This document shows, piece after piece, positions 27,658-36,897 of a stretch of DNA of 64,000 nt. Every line of letters starts with the position of its first letter. The first letter of the stretch is position 1. Source of the stretch: Paraburkholderia antibiotica. GTDB taxonomy: Bacteria > Pseudomonadota > Gammaproteobacteria > Burkholderiales > Burkholderiaceae. The stretch is from NCBI RefSeq assembly GCF_012927125.1, contig NZ_JABBFZ010000018.1, positions 1 through 64,000 on the forward strand, read 5' to 3'. The translations under genes and the position numbers were made by a program. Under the pieces are notes generated by a model. That model was not told the DNA's origin and did not search any database. It saw only the letters and a list, made by a program, of their open reading frames with translations.

Positions 27658-28548
27658 GTGAACCCTGAATTCGACGTCGATCTGTTGCGCAGCTTCGTCG
27701 CGGTCGTGGACGCGGGCAGTTTCACGAAGGCGGCGGCGAATGTGCATCGCTCGCAGGCGGCGGTCAGCATGCAGATCAAGCGGCTCGAGGCGATGCTCGG
27801 CACCACGCTGTTCACGCGTAATACGCGCAATCTGTCGCTGACGCGGCCCGGCAATACGCTGCTCGAATACGCGCGGCGCGCGCTGGCGTTGCAGGAGGAG
27901 GCGTGGTCGGCGATCGTGCGGCCGGAGGTGACCGGGCGCGTGGTGCTCGGCGCACCGGACGACTACGTGTCGTCGCTGCTGTCGCCGGTGTTGCGGCGCT
28001 TCGCGACTCTGTATCCGCGCGTCGAGATCGAGATCGTCTGCGCGCAGAGCACCGCGCTCGCGCCGATGCTTGCCGACAACAAGATCGACCTCGCGTTCGT
28101 CACGCGCGACCGCAAGCTGCGCGGCGAATTCGTGCGCAGCGAGCCGATGGTGTGGGTGGGGGCGTCGATCGATACGCCGGTGCTGGCGGCCTCGCCGTTG
28201 CCGGTGGGGCTGTACGAGCCGGGCTGCATCGCGCGGCAGCACACGCTCGCCGCGCTGGATGGCGCGCGCATCCGCTATCGCGCGGCGTTCAGCAGCGCGA
28301 GCCTGATGGGGCTCGTCGCGACGGTGGATGCGGGTTTGTCGGTGATCGCGCTCACGCGTTGCAGCGTGCCGTCGCGACTCGCGATTCTCGGCGACGCGCA
28401 AGGCCTGCCGAAAATCGCGCCGCTCGAAATCGTGGTCGCGCGTAGTGCGAAGTCGGATCGACCGACCTGCGATTATCTGGCCCAGCAGATGATGCAGGAT
28501 CTGTCGTTACGCACGCCAGGGCGCGGGGCGGGGCGTAACGAGGGGTAG
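27658..28548 (+). CDS. LysR-family transcriptional regulator
   Basis: A 296-residue LysR protein with a GTG start. The N-terminal helix-turn-helix (FDVDLLRSFVAVVDAGSFTKAA, then RSQAAVSMQIKRLEAMLG) is standard and is followed by a ligand-binding domain. It lies head to head with the EamA exporter gene, so it most likely controls that exporter. It ends 33 bases before the convergent stop of the iron ABC ATPase gene. The AT-rich segment 27610-27657 is the probable promoter/operator region. Confidence 0.88.
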   Translation: MNPEFDVDLLRSFVAVVDAGSFTKAAANVHRSQAAVSMQIKRLEAMLGTTLFTRNTRNLSLTRPGNTLLEYARRALALQEEAWSAIVRPEVTGRVVLGAPDDYVSSLLSPVLRRFATLYPRVEIEIVCAQSTALAPMLADNKIDLAFVTRDRKLRGEFVRSEPMVWVGASIDTPVLAASPLPVGLYEPGCIARQHTLAALDGARIRYRAAFSSASLMGLVATVDAGLSVIALTRCSVPSRLAILGDAQGLPKIAPLEIVVARSAKSDRPTCDYLAQQMMQDLSLRTPGRGAGRNEG

Positions 28549-28581
28549 TGCAATGAAGGGTGGTTCGACGAAAGGCAGCGC

Positions 28582-29637
28582 TCACGCCCGTGCATAAGCG
28601 GTCACGTCGCCGTCCACCGCGATCCGCACCTGGTCGCCCGCGCGCGGGCTCAGATAACCCGGCACACGCGCGCGCACCATCGTGCGCGTCGCGGATTGCA
28701 GTTGTAGCGCGACGCTCGCGTCCTGGCCCTGGAAGATCACTTCGGTGACGAGCGCGGCATGCGCGGTGCCTGCCGGCGGCGTCTCGTCCGCGCGCAGCAG
28801 TCGGATCTGCTCGGGCCGCAGCATCACGTCGACCGCGCCGTTGCCGGGCGGTGCGGCCAGGCTCAATTCGCCCAGCTCGCAATGCACACGTTGCTCGCGC
28901 GCGTCGCCCGGCAACAGCACCGCCTCGCCGACGAACGACGCAAGCTCGCGCGTCACCGGCCGCCGGTACAACGCCTCGGGCGTCGCGGTCTGGATCAGCC
29001 GGCCGTTCCACAGCACCGCGACTTCATGCCCGAGCGACAGCGCCTCCGACTGATCGTGCGTAACCAGCACAGCAGTCGCGCCGGCCGCGGCGAGCGCGTT
29101 CGCGACCGCCTGGCGGGTTTCGACGCGCAACGCGGCATCGAGCGACGAGAACGGTTCGTCGAGCATGACGAGGGTCGGCGCGGGCGCAAGCGCACGCGCG
29201 AGCGCGACGCGCTGCTGCTGACCGCCCGACAGTTGCTGCGGTGCGCGTTCGCCGAATTGCGCGGGCAGGCCGACCAGTTCGAGCAACTCAGCGACGCGAT
29301 GGCGCGCGCGCCGCTGCGCGCGCGGCAGCCCGAACACGATGTTGTCCGCCACCGACAGATGCGGAAACAACGCGCCTTCCTGCGGGACATAACCGATGCG
29401 GCGCTGCTCGGACGGCACATGCAGGTCGTCGCCCACCACGCGCCGGCCGTCGATCTCGACACTGCCGCCGTCCGCGCGCTCGAAGCCGCACAGGAGGCGC
29501 AGCAGCGTGGTCTTGCCGCTGCCCGACGGCCCCAGCAGTGCGAGCAGCGTGCCGCGTTTGACCGCGAGATCGATGCCGTGCAGCACCGGGTGGCCGTCGA
29601 ACGATTTCTGCAGTCCGCGGATACGAAGTTCGCTCAT
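28582..29637 (-). CDS. fbpC: Iron(III) ABC transporter ATP-binding protein, FbpC-like
   Basis: A 351-residue ATPase with Walker A GPSGSGKTT, signature LSGGQQQRVAL and Walker B LVMLDEPFSSLD, and a C-terminal TOBE/regulatory domain containing VMLRPEQIRLL. This matches FbpC/AfuC-type ferric iron ATPases. It is the last gene of the Fur-box-preceded iron unit and starts 54 bases after the permease stop. The role follows from family and context. Confidence 0.88.
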   Translation of the reverse strand: MSELRIRGLQKSFDGHPVLHGIDLAVKRGTLLALLGPSGSGKTTLLRLLCGFERADGGSVEIDGRRVVGDDLHVPSEQRRIGYVPQEGALFPHLSVADNIVFGLPRAQRRARHRVAELLELVGLPAQFGERAPQQLSGGQQQRVALARALAPAPTLVMLDEPFSSLDAALRVETRQAVANALAAAGATAVLVTHDQSEALSLGHEVAVLWNGRLIQTATPEALYRRPVTRELASFVGEAVLLPGDAREQRVHCELGELSLAAPPGNGAVDVMLRPEQIRLLRADETPPAGTAHAALVTEVIFQGQDASVALQLQSATRTMVRARVPGYLSPRAGDQVRIAVDGDVTAYARA

Positions 29638-29691
29638 GAAAATCCGAAGGAGGTCGAAGTAAAAAGCGGCGAGTTGAAAAGCCCGCGCAGT

Positions 29692-31296
29692 CTAGCCGCG
29701 TTCGCCGAGCAGCGCCGATTTGCCGAGCAGCGCGAACAGCAGCCCCGACGCGCACAGCGAGATACCGGTCAGCAGCGCCGCATACGGCGCGGCGGCGGCA
29801 AACGCCATCGTCGACGTATCGGCCCATACCTGGGTCGCGAGCGTTTGCGTGTCGAGCGGCGACAACAGCAGCGTCGCGTTCAGTTCGGTGACGACCGAGA
29901 TAAACACCATTGCCGCAGCCGCGCCGAGTCCCGGACCGGCGAGCGGGAGAACCACGCGCACGAGCGTCTGCGTCCAGGTGAGGCCGAGCGCACGCGCGGT
30001 TTCCTCGAGACGAGGCTGCGCCTGCATGAACGCCGCGCGCACGCTGACCAGCGCGACCGGCATGAACAGGATCGCGTACGCGACGACCAGCAGCGTCGCG
30101 CTCTGATAAAGCGGCTGCAACGCATGCACGGCGAGTGACACGATCGCGAGCGCGATCACCAGCCCCGGCACGCCCTGGGCGAGAAACACGGTGCGCTCGA
30201 ACAGCGTCGCGAAACGCGTCGGATAGCGCACCAGCAGAAACGCGAGCGGCACCACCAGCAGCGTGGTCAGCGCCGCCGCCGCGAGGCCGAAACCAAGCGA
30301 CGACAACGTCGCATTCCACAGTAGTTCGGGCGAGACGTCGGCGGGCGTGACCGCGGCCGCGCCCGGCTGCGTGAGCCAGAAACCGATCATGCCGAGCGGC
30401 ACGCCGAGCGTAGCGAGCGTCAGCAGCGCAAAGCCAGCGACCACGAGCCAGCGCCACGCGCCGAGTTCATAGCGCAGCACCGCGCGGCGGGTGCCGCGAT
30501 CGACGCGCTCATAGCGCGCCGCGCCGCGCACGCGAAACTCGAACGCGAGCACGACGAGGCAGATCGCGATCAGCAGACACGCGAGCAGCGACGCGCCGCC
30601 GCCATCGAAACTGGTGCGGAATTCCGCGTAGATCTGCGTGGTGAAGGTATGGAAGCGCAGCAGCGTAAACGCGCCGAATTCGGACAGCACGCCGAGCGCC
30701 ACCAGCAACATGCCGCCGAGCAGCGCCGGGCGCAATTGTGGCAGCACCACGCGCACGAAGCTGCTCCAGCGATTGCAGCCGAGCGCGCGCGCGCTTTCTT
30801 CGAGCGCCGGGTCCATGCCGCGCAACGCGGCGGCGACCGGCAGATAGACGAGCGGAAAATACGCGCAGCTCAGCACCAGCAGCGCGCCGTTGAAGTCCTG
30901 CAGATCTTCGCTCAGCGACACCCATGCGTAGCTGGAGATGAACGCCGGCATCGCCAGCGGCGCGGCGCACAGTACGGCCCACGCGCTGCGTCCGGGTAGA
31001 TGCGTACGCTCGACGAACCATGCGGCCGCGGTGCCGAGCACCGCGCACACCAGCGTGGTCGCGACGGTGATCAGCACCGTGTTGATCAGCAGTTCGCCGA
31101 CGAGCGGCCGCCAGATCAGATCGAGCGCTTCGCCGACGCCGAAGCTCGCCGCGCGCCAGAACGTAAACGCGATCGGCAGCAGCACCAGCAATGCGCTGAG
31201 TGCCGCCGCCGCGAAGAGGCCACGCGGCGCGCGCGTACGCACGCGTGCCGGGGCGGGGGAGACAGCCGGCGGACCGGCTGACAGTGCTTCGCTCAT
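29692..31296 (-). CDS. fbpB: Iron(III) ABC transporter permease, FbpB-like
   Basis: A 534-residue permease made of two fused BPD-transport domains (about 12 helices). The two EAA loops are visible as ALEESARALGCNRWSSFVRVVLP and RLEETARALGLTWTQTLVRVVLP. This duplicated single-chain form is typical of FbpB/SfuB ferric permeases. Its ATG follows directly after the binding-protein stop codon (TAA then ATG), which points to cotranslation. Confidence 0.9.
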   Translation of the reverse strand: MSEALSAGPPAVSPAPARVRTRAPRGLFAAAALSALLVLLPIAFTFWRAASFGVGEALDLIWRPLVGELLINTVLITVATTLVCAVLGTAAAWFVERTHLPGRSAWAVLCAAPLAMPAFISSYAWVSLSEDLQDFNGALLVLSCAYFPLVYLPVAAALRGMDPALEESARALGCNRWSSFVRVVLPQLRPALLGGMLLVALGVLSEFGAFTLLRFHTFTTQIYAEFRTSFDGGGASLLACLLIAICLVVLAFEFRVRGAARYERVDRGTRRAVLRYELGAWRWLVVAGFALLTLATLGVPLGMIGFWLTQPGAAAVTPADVSPELLWNATLSSLGFGLAAAALTTLLVVPLAFLLVRYPTRFATLFERTVFLAQGVPGLVIALAIVSLAVHALQPLYQSATLLVVAYAILFMPVALVSVRAAFMQAQPRLEETARALGLTWTQTLVRVVLPLAGPGLGAAAAMVFISVVTELNATLLLSPLDTQTLATQVWADTSTMAFAAAAPYAALLTGISLCASGLLFALLGKSALLGERG

Positions 31297-32328
31297 TTAC
31301 AGCAGACCGGCCTGGCGCAGCAGCTTGCCGGCCTGACTATCGTCGCCGAGCTGCTGGATCGTCAGCGCGGGCGGAGTCAGTTCGGCGAACGGCTTGAGCG
31401 CCGGGTCCGGCGCGACGCCCGCGTGCAGCGGATATTCGAACATCACGTGGCTGTTCGCCATCAGTTGCTGCGCGCGCTCGCTGACCAGATAGGCGAGAAA
31501 CTTCTGCGCGCCGTCGGCGTTATGCGCGGACTTCAGCACGCCCGCGCCCGATACGTTGACGAGCGCGCCCGCATCGCCGTGGCCGAAGTGATAGATCGCG
31601 CTGCGGGTTTTCGCGTCGCCGATTTCCGCGTGCAGACGCGACCAGTAGTAGTTGTTGATCAGACCGGTCGCGACCGCGCCGCGATTCACCGCGGCGACCA
31701 CGCCTTCGTCGTCGTCGAAAATCTGCGAGTTGGCCTTCAGGCCCTTCAGCCAGGCCACCGTCTGCTCTTCGCCCTTCAGTGCGAGCACGGCGCTCACGAG
31801 CGGCAGGAAGTCGGCGTCGCTCGGCGCGATGCCGACCTTGCCTTTCCATTCCGGCTTCGCCAGATCGAACAGCGATTGCGGCAACTGCGACGGTTGCAGC
31901 TTCGCCGTGTTGTACGCGAGCACGCTTTCGCGCGCGGTCACCGCGACCCATGCGCCGCCCGGCGAATTGAAGCGCGCCGGCACCGTGGCGAGCGTCGCCG
32001 CGTCGACCTTCGCGAGCAGGCCTTTCTCTTCCAGCAGCATCAGCTCCGGCGAGTTCTCGGTGAAGTACACGTCGGCGGGCGATGCCGCGCCCTCCGCGAC
32101 GATCTGCGCGGCCAGCGCCGGGCCTTCGCCGTTGCGGATTCTCACCGAAATGCCCGATTCCTTTTCGAAGTCCTTCGCGAGCAGATTGACGACCTGCTCG
32201 TGCTGCGCGTTGTACAGCGTGATCGACGCCGCGTGAGCCGCCGACGGCACCGTCGCGAGCGCGGTGAACGAGAGCGCGGCCACGCCGGCGAGCGCGCGCA
32301 GGCGGGTGGCAAACCAGGAATAAGCCAT
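31297..32328 (-). CDS. fbpA: Iron(III) ABC transporter substrate-binding protein, FbpA/FutA-like
   Basis: A 343-residue periplasmic iron-binding protein. A Sec signal runs to about residue 33 (AAHA-A cleavage), followed by SITLYNAQHEQ, the standard start of ferric-binding proteins. The paired tyrosines of GLINNYYWSRL are the expected iron ligands. ATG at 32328 is chosen because it begins directly with the signal peptide. It follows the DyP gene after a 157-base gap containing a GC-rich hairpin. Confidence 0.9.
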   Translation of the reverse strand: MAYSWFATRLRALAGVAALSFTALATVPSAAHAASITLYNAQHEQVVNLLAKDFEKESGISVRIRNGEGPALAAQIVAEGAASPADVYFTENSPELMLLEEKGLLAKVDAATLATVPARFNSPGGAWVAVTARESVLAYNTAKLQPSQLPQSLFDLAKPEWKGKVGIAPSDADFLPLVSAVLALKGEEQTVAWLKGLKANSQIFDDDEGVVAAVNRGAVATGLINNYYWSRLHAEIGDAKTRSAIYHFGHGDAGALVNVSGAGVLKSAHNADGAQKFLAYLVSERAQQLMANSHVMFEYPLHAGVAPDPALKPFAELTPPALTIQQLGDDSQAGKLLRQAGLL

Positions 32329-32363
32329 GTTGCGGAAGTCCGTTTTAATGGTGTTGGAGTGGG

Positions 32364-32384
32364 GCCGGGCGGCGCGCGCCCGGC
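32364..32384 (-). other. GC-rich hairpin between the DyP and binding-protein genes
   Basis: A perfect 7-bp stem, GCCGGGC (32364-32370) with GCCCGGC (32378-32384), and a 7-base loop, in the gap upstream of the iron-binding-protein gene. There is no T tract. It may stabilise a processed transcript or protect the downstream message. Confidence 0.5.
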
Positions 32385-32485
32385 GTGCTTCATTTACTTC
32401 GGATGCCTGATGGTGCCGGATGGCGTGTGCCTGGCTGCACCCGCGAGTGCGGGGCAGTTCACATGCAAAGCCATCGGCGGCCGCA

Positions 32486-33820
32486 TCACGTCTCGAACAA
32501 TCCCGCGCCGACATACGAACCCGGCTTCGCCCCCGGCGGCACGACGAAAATCGCGCTGCCGACGTGGGTCGTGAACTGGTTCATCATGTCGAACTTCGCG
32601 AGCCGGTCGTTGATCGGGATGAAGCCGGTGCGCGGGTCGCTCTGATGCGCGACGAAAATCAGCCCCGCGTCGTACTCGGTTTCCTGGCGCCATGGCGGCC
32701 AGCGCTCGATATAGAAGTTGGTGCCTTCGTTGTACGAATACGAGCGGCGCAGGATCTGCGCGCCGTTGTTGCTCGCCTGATTCGACAGCCGCACGTGCGA
32801 GTTCTCGGGAATCAGCGGATTGCCGTCCTTGTCCTCGGCCTTCAGGTCCACCGCATCGAATTCGTTCTTGCTGCCGATCGGCGCGCCGCTGTACTTGTGG
32901 CGGCCGAACACCTGCTCCTGGAAGCCGAGCTCGGTGTTGTCCCAGTGTTCGAGCGTGATGCGAATGCGGCGCACGACGGTGTAGGTGCCACCTTCCATCC
33001 ACGGCGCGTCGTCGGTGGCGCGGGCCCACACGAACTGGTTCATCAGCTCCGGCTTCGCGGTCGACGGATTGTTGGTGCCGTCCTTGAAGCCCATCAGATT
33101 GCGCGGTGTCTGGTTGCGCGGCCCGGACAGGAAGCCGGCCTGACCCCAGCGCATCGCCGCGACGCCGTACGCGCGGCGCGACAGTTGCCGCACCGCGTGA
33201 AACGCGACCTGCGCGTCGTTCGCGCACGCCTGGATGAACAGGTCGCCGCCGGTCTTCTCCTTGATCAGCTGATCGCCGTTAAAGCGCGGCAGATCGACGA
33301 GCGCGGCGGGGCGGCGCGAGGCGAGTCCGTAGCGGTCCTTACCGTCTTTGCTGAAGAGGCCGGGGCCGAAGCCGAACGTGATCGTCAGACCGTTCGGGCC
33401 GAGTCCGAGCACGTCGCCGGAATCGGGCGCGGCCTGGTTGTCGCCGGTCTCGCCCACGGGCAGCGCGACGGCCGTGCTGCCTTGCGTGAGACGCGCGGCC
33501 GCCTCGGTCCATGCGCGCAGCAGCGCGATCACCTCGTCGCGCTTGTCGGTGGTCAGATCGAGCGCGGCGACATAGGTGTGACTTTGCTGCGGCGTGACGA
33601 TGCCGCCTTGATGCGCGCCGTAGAACGGCTCGACCTGCAACTGCGGGTCGGGGTTCGGCGCGCTGTGCGCGGGGGCTTTCGCGAGCGCGGGCTGAGCGGT
33701 CGCGAGACCGGCGCCGAGCGTCGCACCCAAGCTCGCCCCGGCGGCGACCGCGGCGCCGCCGGCTTTCAGAAAGCCGCGCCGCGAGGGCCGCGGCGGCCGT
33801 GGGGGGTGATCGTTGCTCAT
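32486..33820 (-). CDS. efeB: DyP-type peroxidase/deferrochelatase, EfeB-like, Tat-exported
   Basis: A 444-residue heme peroxidase. It begins with a twin-arginine signal (SRRGFLKAGG, residues ~13-22, then an Ala/Gly-rich hydrophobic stretch), so it is folded before export to the periplasm. The DyP fingerprint GFKDGTNNP is present, as are DIHP-less EfeB features such as a long C-terminal region ending VVPPGAKPGSYVG. EfeB proteins take part in ferrous-iron uptake (EfeUOB) and were proposed to extract iron from heme. Here EfeU and EfeO are absent, and the gene sits with FbpABC-like genes, 36 bases after the propeller gene. Confidence 0.9.
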   Translation of the reverse strand: MSNDHPPRPPRPSRRGFLKAGGAAVAAGASLGATLGAGLATAQPALAKAPAHSAPNPDPQLQVEPFYGAHQGGIVTPQQSHTYVAALDLTTDKRDEVIALLRAWTEAAARLTQGSTAVALPVGETGDNQAAPDSGDVLGLGPNGLTITFGFGPGLFSKDGKDRYGLASRRPAALVDLPRFNGDQLIKEKTGGDLFIQACANDAQVAFHAVRQLSRRAYGVAAMRWGQAGFLSGPRNQTPRNLMGFKDGTNNPSTAKPELMNQFVWARATDDAPWMEGGTYTVVRRIRITLEHWDNTELGFQEQVFGRHKYSGAPIGSKNEFDAVDLKAEDKDGNPLIPENSHVRLSNQASNNGAQILRRSYSYNEGTNFYIERWPPWRQETEYDAGLIFVAHQSDPRTGFIPINDRLAKFDMMNQFTTHVGSAIFVVPPGAKPGSYVGAGLFET

Positions 33821-33856
33821 ATCACTTCACCTTGCTGAAGCTGGCGGGTGCGTCGC

Positions 33857-35008
33857 TTACTTCGCGAGCACCAGCGTGTTCACGTCGTCTTCGACGTAGT
33901 AGAAGCCGTCGCCTTCCGGCGTCATCGCGATGCCGAACAGGTCGCCGTTGCCGGGCGGCGATTGCGCCTTGTCGGTATCGATCCAGCGTGCGTAGAGCTG
34001 CTTGCCGGTCGCCGGGTCGATCTCGACGACCTGGCCATTCAGCGCGTTGGTCACGAGCAGGTGACCGTTGGGCGCGGTGACCATCGCGAGCGGACGATGC
34101 AGCAGGCCGTCGGCGGTCAGCTGGCGGCCGACGCCCGCGCTGGTGTCGCGCGTGAGCGGATCGTCGATCTCGGTGATGCGGTTGCCGATCGCGTCGGACA
34201 CGTACAGCAGTTTCTTATCGCCCGACAGCGCGAGGCCGGTCGGCCCGACGAGGAACACGCCCTTGTCGGCCTGCGCGCCGAAGCCGCTGCCGATCACGGT
34301 TTCCTTCTGCACGACGGGCGGCTTGCCGTCCGGCACGTCGAGGTCGAGGCGCAGCACGGTGGCCTGCTTGAACACCGGCGGATTGCCGTCCGCGCCGCCG
34401 ACGCCGAAGCCCGCGTTGCTGACGAACAACGTCGCGCTGGTGCCGTTGTCGACGACCGCCATGTTGCCCCACGGGTCGTTGATGTTCGGCGTCGAGATCG
34501 TCGAGGCGATCTTGCCCTGCGGGTCGATCACGATCAGACAGCCGGCGCCCTTGGTGCCGGTCGTACCGTCGTTGCTCGGCGTGCTGCCGACGATCACCCA
34601 GCCCGACTTCAGCATCGTCATCGCGGTCGACAGGCCGATGCCGCCCGGGCATTCCTTCAGATCGCGCGGCACGGTCGCGAACACCGACATCTGTCTGGTG
34701 TCCGGGTGATAGTTGATGATCGTGCTGCCGGTGCCTTGCAGATTGGTCGAGTTGTTGAAGTTGCCGACCAGCACGTCGCCCTGCTTCACGGCGCCGGCGC
34801 TGACCGGCGCGACCACGATCGCGTACGGGTTCTGGTCGCCGTTATCGGGCACGGTGTTGATCAGCGTCGTGTGATGCTTGACGGTTTCGAGAAAGCCTTG
34901 CGGCTCGGCATAGGCGCTGCTGGCCGTCGCGAGTGCGAGCGTGCCGAGCGTGGCGGCCGTCGCGGCGAGCAGTGCGCGCGACGAAAACTTGCGCGAGAAC
35001 GGGTTCAC
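33857..35008 (-). CDS. Secreted NHL/SMP-30-like beta-propeller protein
   Basis: A 383-residue exported protein. The chosen GTG start at 35008 has GGAGG at 35016-35020 and leads into a Sec signal (FSRKFSSRALLAATAATLGTLALA..., cleavage near SAYA-E). The mature part shows repeated strands of the propeller type (GPTGLALSGDKKLLYVSD, RPLAMVTAPNGHLLVTN, FGIAMTPEGDGFYYVEDD), consistent with a six-bladed NHL-like fold. Function is unknown; it may scaffold or sense in the periplasm. It lies between the porin and the DyP peroxidase, 229 bases after the porin stop with a tandem repeat in between. Confidence 0.82.
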   Translation of the reverse strand: MNPFSRKFSSRALLAATAATLGTLALATASSAYAEPQGFLETVKHHTTLINTVPDNGDQNPYAIVVAPVSAGAVKQGDVLVGNFNNSTNLQGTGSTIINYHPDTRQMSVFATVPRDLKECPGGIGLSTAMTMLKSGWVIVGSTPSNDGTTGTKGAGCLIVIDPQGKIASTISTPNINDPWGNMAVVDNGTSATLFVSNAGFGVGGADGNPPVFKQATVLRLDLDVPDGKPPVVQKETVIGSGFGAQADKGVFLVGPTGLALSGDKKLLYVSDAIGNRITEIDDPLTRDTSAGVGRQLTADGLLHRPLAMVTAPNGHLLVTNALNGQVVEIDPATGKQLYARWIDTDKAQSPPGNGDLFGIAMTPEGDGFYYVEDDVNTLVLAK

Positions 35009-35080
35009 GATTGGGCCTCCGTGCGGGCGCACAAAGCGGGAGTGGCGGTGACGATGGAGTGCATGGAAGTGCGGGTCCGA

Positions 35081-35106
35081 TTGCGTGTGGTTGCGTGTGG
35101 TTGCGT
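35081..35106. repeat. Short 10-bp repeat, TTGCGTGTGG
   Basis: TTGCGTGTGG occurs at 35081-35090 and 35091-35100, with a partial third copy (TTGCGTG) before the 14-bp array begins. It belongs to the same low-complexity patch as the adjacent minisatellite. Confidence 0.75.
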
Positions 35107-35218
35107 GAGTACGTGTGTATGAGTACGTGTGTATGAGTACGTGTGTATGAGTACGTGTGTATGAGTACGTGTGTATGAGTACGTGTGTATGAGTACGTGT
35201 GTATGAGTACGTGTGTAT
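35107..35218. repeat. 14-bp tandem repeat, eight perfect copies
   Basis: The unit GAGTACGTGTGTAT is repeated eight times without any mismatch, followed by a partial GAGTGCGTG. It lies in the untranslated gap between the porin stop and the propeller gene, within the transcribed region if the unit is one operon. The perfect identity suggests recent slippage and a variable copy number between strains. 14 is not a multiple of three and no gene spans it, so any effect would act on RNA structure, spacing or transcription. Confidence 0.97.
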
Positions 35219-35237
35219 GAGTGCGTGGCGCGCGGCG

Positions 35238-36761
35238 TCAGAAATTGATGATGGTCCGCACGCCGACGACGAACGTATTGCGCAGCGGCTGCGTCGGGTC
35301 GTTCGGGTTCTGGCCGGCGCCGGCGTTGAACGTGTATTGCGCATCGGCCTGCACCTGCCACCACGGATTGACCTGGTACTGATAGGTCGCCTCGAGCGCG
35401 GTTTCGCTGGTGCGCACGCCGTACGGACCGCCGCTGAATGCCAGGGTGTCCTGATCGAGTCCGTTCACATGGCTGCCGATCTTGATGTAGGTGAGCGCGA
35501 GACCGGCGCTGTCGTTGTCGCGGCCCTTGAACGGCGCCTTCAGCACGACGCCGAGGTTGGCCGCGACCTGCACGAGGTTGCGGTCGCCCGGCGCGCCCAT
35601 CACGCGTGCGAACACGCCGAGGCTGCGCGCCTCGTCGGGGTCCGGACGCCAGATCATCTGGTCGGCGACCGCATAGAAGCTGTAGTTGCCGCGATGATTC
35701 GCGGCAATGCCGGTCGATGCCGGGTTCGCGAGCGACAGACCGTTATTGTCGAAACGCTGATCCGCGAAGCTGTTGCTGTTGTACCAGACACCGATCTTGT
35801 AGGTGCCCGGCAGACCACCGCCGCCCACGCCGACCATTTCGCCTTCGGCCGGCTGGTTGATCGCGTACTGCAATTCGCCGATCCACAACGCGCCGTTATG
35901 CAGGTTGAAGTTCGTGCCGCTCATGTTGTTCGGGTTGTTGCCGAGCGGATCGCCCGAATACACGCCGGCAAGCGCGGTCAACGAAGGGGTGATCTGGCCG
36001 CGCACGCGCACGCCGAGACCGGACAGCGGATACGCCGGACCGCCCGAAGGCATGTCGTAAGAGGGCAGCGCGGGCCAGCCGAACATCGTGTTGAGGAACA
36101 GCGCCGCATACGAACTCACGATGAATTCCTGGTCGAGACTCTGCTGACCGATCTTCACGTCGACGCGCTTGTTCAGGAAGGACTGCTGATACCAGAGCTC
36201 CCACAGACGCGTCGCGTCGTCCGCTTCGATGCCGCTCGCGGTGTTCAGCGTGCCGAGCTTGTTGGCGCTCAGGTTGGCGCCGTGAATCTGCAGCGCGCTG
36301 ACGTTGAAGAGGCCGCCCGGCAGACCGAACGCTTTTTGCGTATCCATCTGCACGGTGGCGGTGGTGAGGCCGTCGTAGTCGGCGCCGCGTGCGAGACCGC
36401 CGCGCAGATTGGCGAGCACTTCGCTGGTTTCGGTCAGCGTGAAGGTTACGCCGTATTTGCCGAGCCACGGACGCAGGCCACCCATGTCGCCGAGCATCTG
36501 CTGACGATTCCAGAAACCGGTCCACTGACTGGTCTGGGTCGCCTGGATTTTCAGGTCGGCTTCGGGCGCTTCCGGGTTCGCATCGGGATTGGCTTCGGCC
36601 ATGGCCGCGCCGGCGCTCAGCGAGGCCCACGCGAAGGCGGTGCACAGCGCGACGCGACGCAGCGAAGGCAAACGCGTACGAGAGATTGCGCGGGAACGGG
36701 CAGGGGAGTCGCAAAAAGGACGCGCATCGACGCGCGGTCCGTTGAGTTGGGCGAACTTCAT
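35238..36761 (-). CDS. OprB-family carbohydrate-selective porin
   Basis: A 507-residue outer-membrane porin. A long basic signal region reaches a cleavage near AGAAMA-E, and the mature protein opens with the OprB-like segment QWTGFWNRQQMLGDMGGLRPWLGKYGV before many amphipathic strands and a C-terminal aromatic VGVRTIINF, the usual BAM recognition end. ATG at 36761 has AAGGA suitably spaced upstream. OprB porins usually import sugars, yet this gene sits behind a Fur box as the first gene of an iron unit, so its cargo may be an iron chelate. Confidence 0.85.
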   Translation of the reverse strand: MKFAQLNGPRVDARPFCDSPARSRAISRTRLPSLRRVALCTAFAWASLSAGAAMAEANPDANPEAPEADLKIQATQTSQWTGFWNRQQMLGDMGGLRPWLGKYGVTFTLTETSEVLANLRGGLARGADYDGLTTATVQMDTQKAFGLPGGLFNVSALQIHGANLSANKLGTLNTASGIEADDATRLWELWYQQSFLNKRVDVKIGQQSLDQEFIVSSYAALFLNTMFGWPALPSYDMPSGGPAYPLSGLGVRVRGQITPSLTALAGVYSGDPLGNNPNNMSGTNFNLHNGALWIGELQYAINQPAEGEMVGVGGGGLPGTYKIGVWYNSNSFADQRFDNNGLSLANPASTGIAANHRGNYSFYAVADQMIWRPDPDEARSLGVFARVMGAPGDRNLVQVAANLGVVLKAPFKGRDNDSAGLALTYIKIGSHVNGLDQDTLAFSGGPYGVRTSETALEATYQYQVNPWWQVQADAQYTFNAGAGQNPNDPTQPLRNTFVVGVRTIINF

Positions 36762-36863
36762 CGAAATCCTTATTGGTGTTGTTTCGACCGATGTGATCAG
36801 CATTGCGACTGCCTGGCGCGAATTCGCGTGATATCCCGGGATGCCGAAGCAGTAGATGGCGTG

Positions 36864-36892
36864 ATCGTACGTAGGGTAATTAAGAGAGTCAA
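36864..36892 (-). promoter_or_regulatory. Sigma-70 promoter of the porin/iron unit
   Basis: Read on the minus strand, TTGACT (36887-36892) and TACGAT (36864-36869) stand exactly 17 bases apart, a good -35/-10 pair. The -10 element ends about 100 bases upstream of the porin ATG. The Fur box lies just upstream of the -35. Confidence 0.7.
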
Positions 36893-36897
36893 CACAA

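Noticed and set aside
28582..33820. A complete EfeUOB ferrous-iron system
   Set aside because: Only the EfeB-like peroxidase is present; EfeU and EfeO homologues are not seen, and the transporter genes are of the FbpABC type.
35107..35218. CRISPR array
   Set aside because: The repeats are directly adjacent with no spacers and no cas genes are present; it is a simple tandem repeat.
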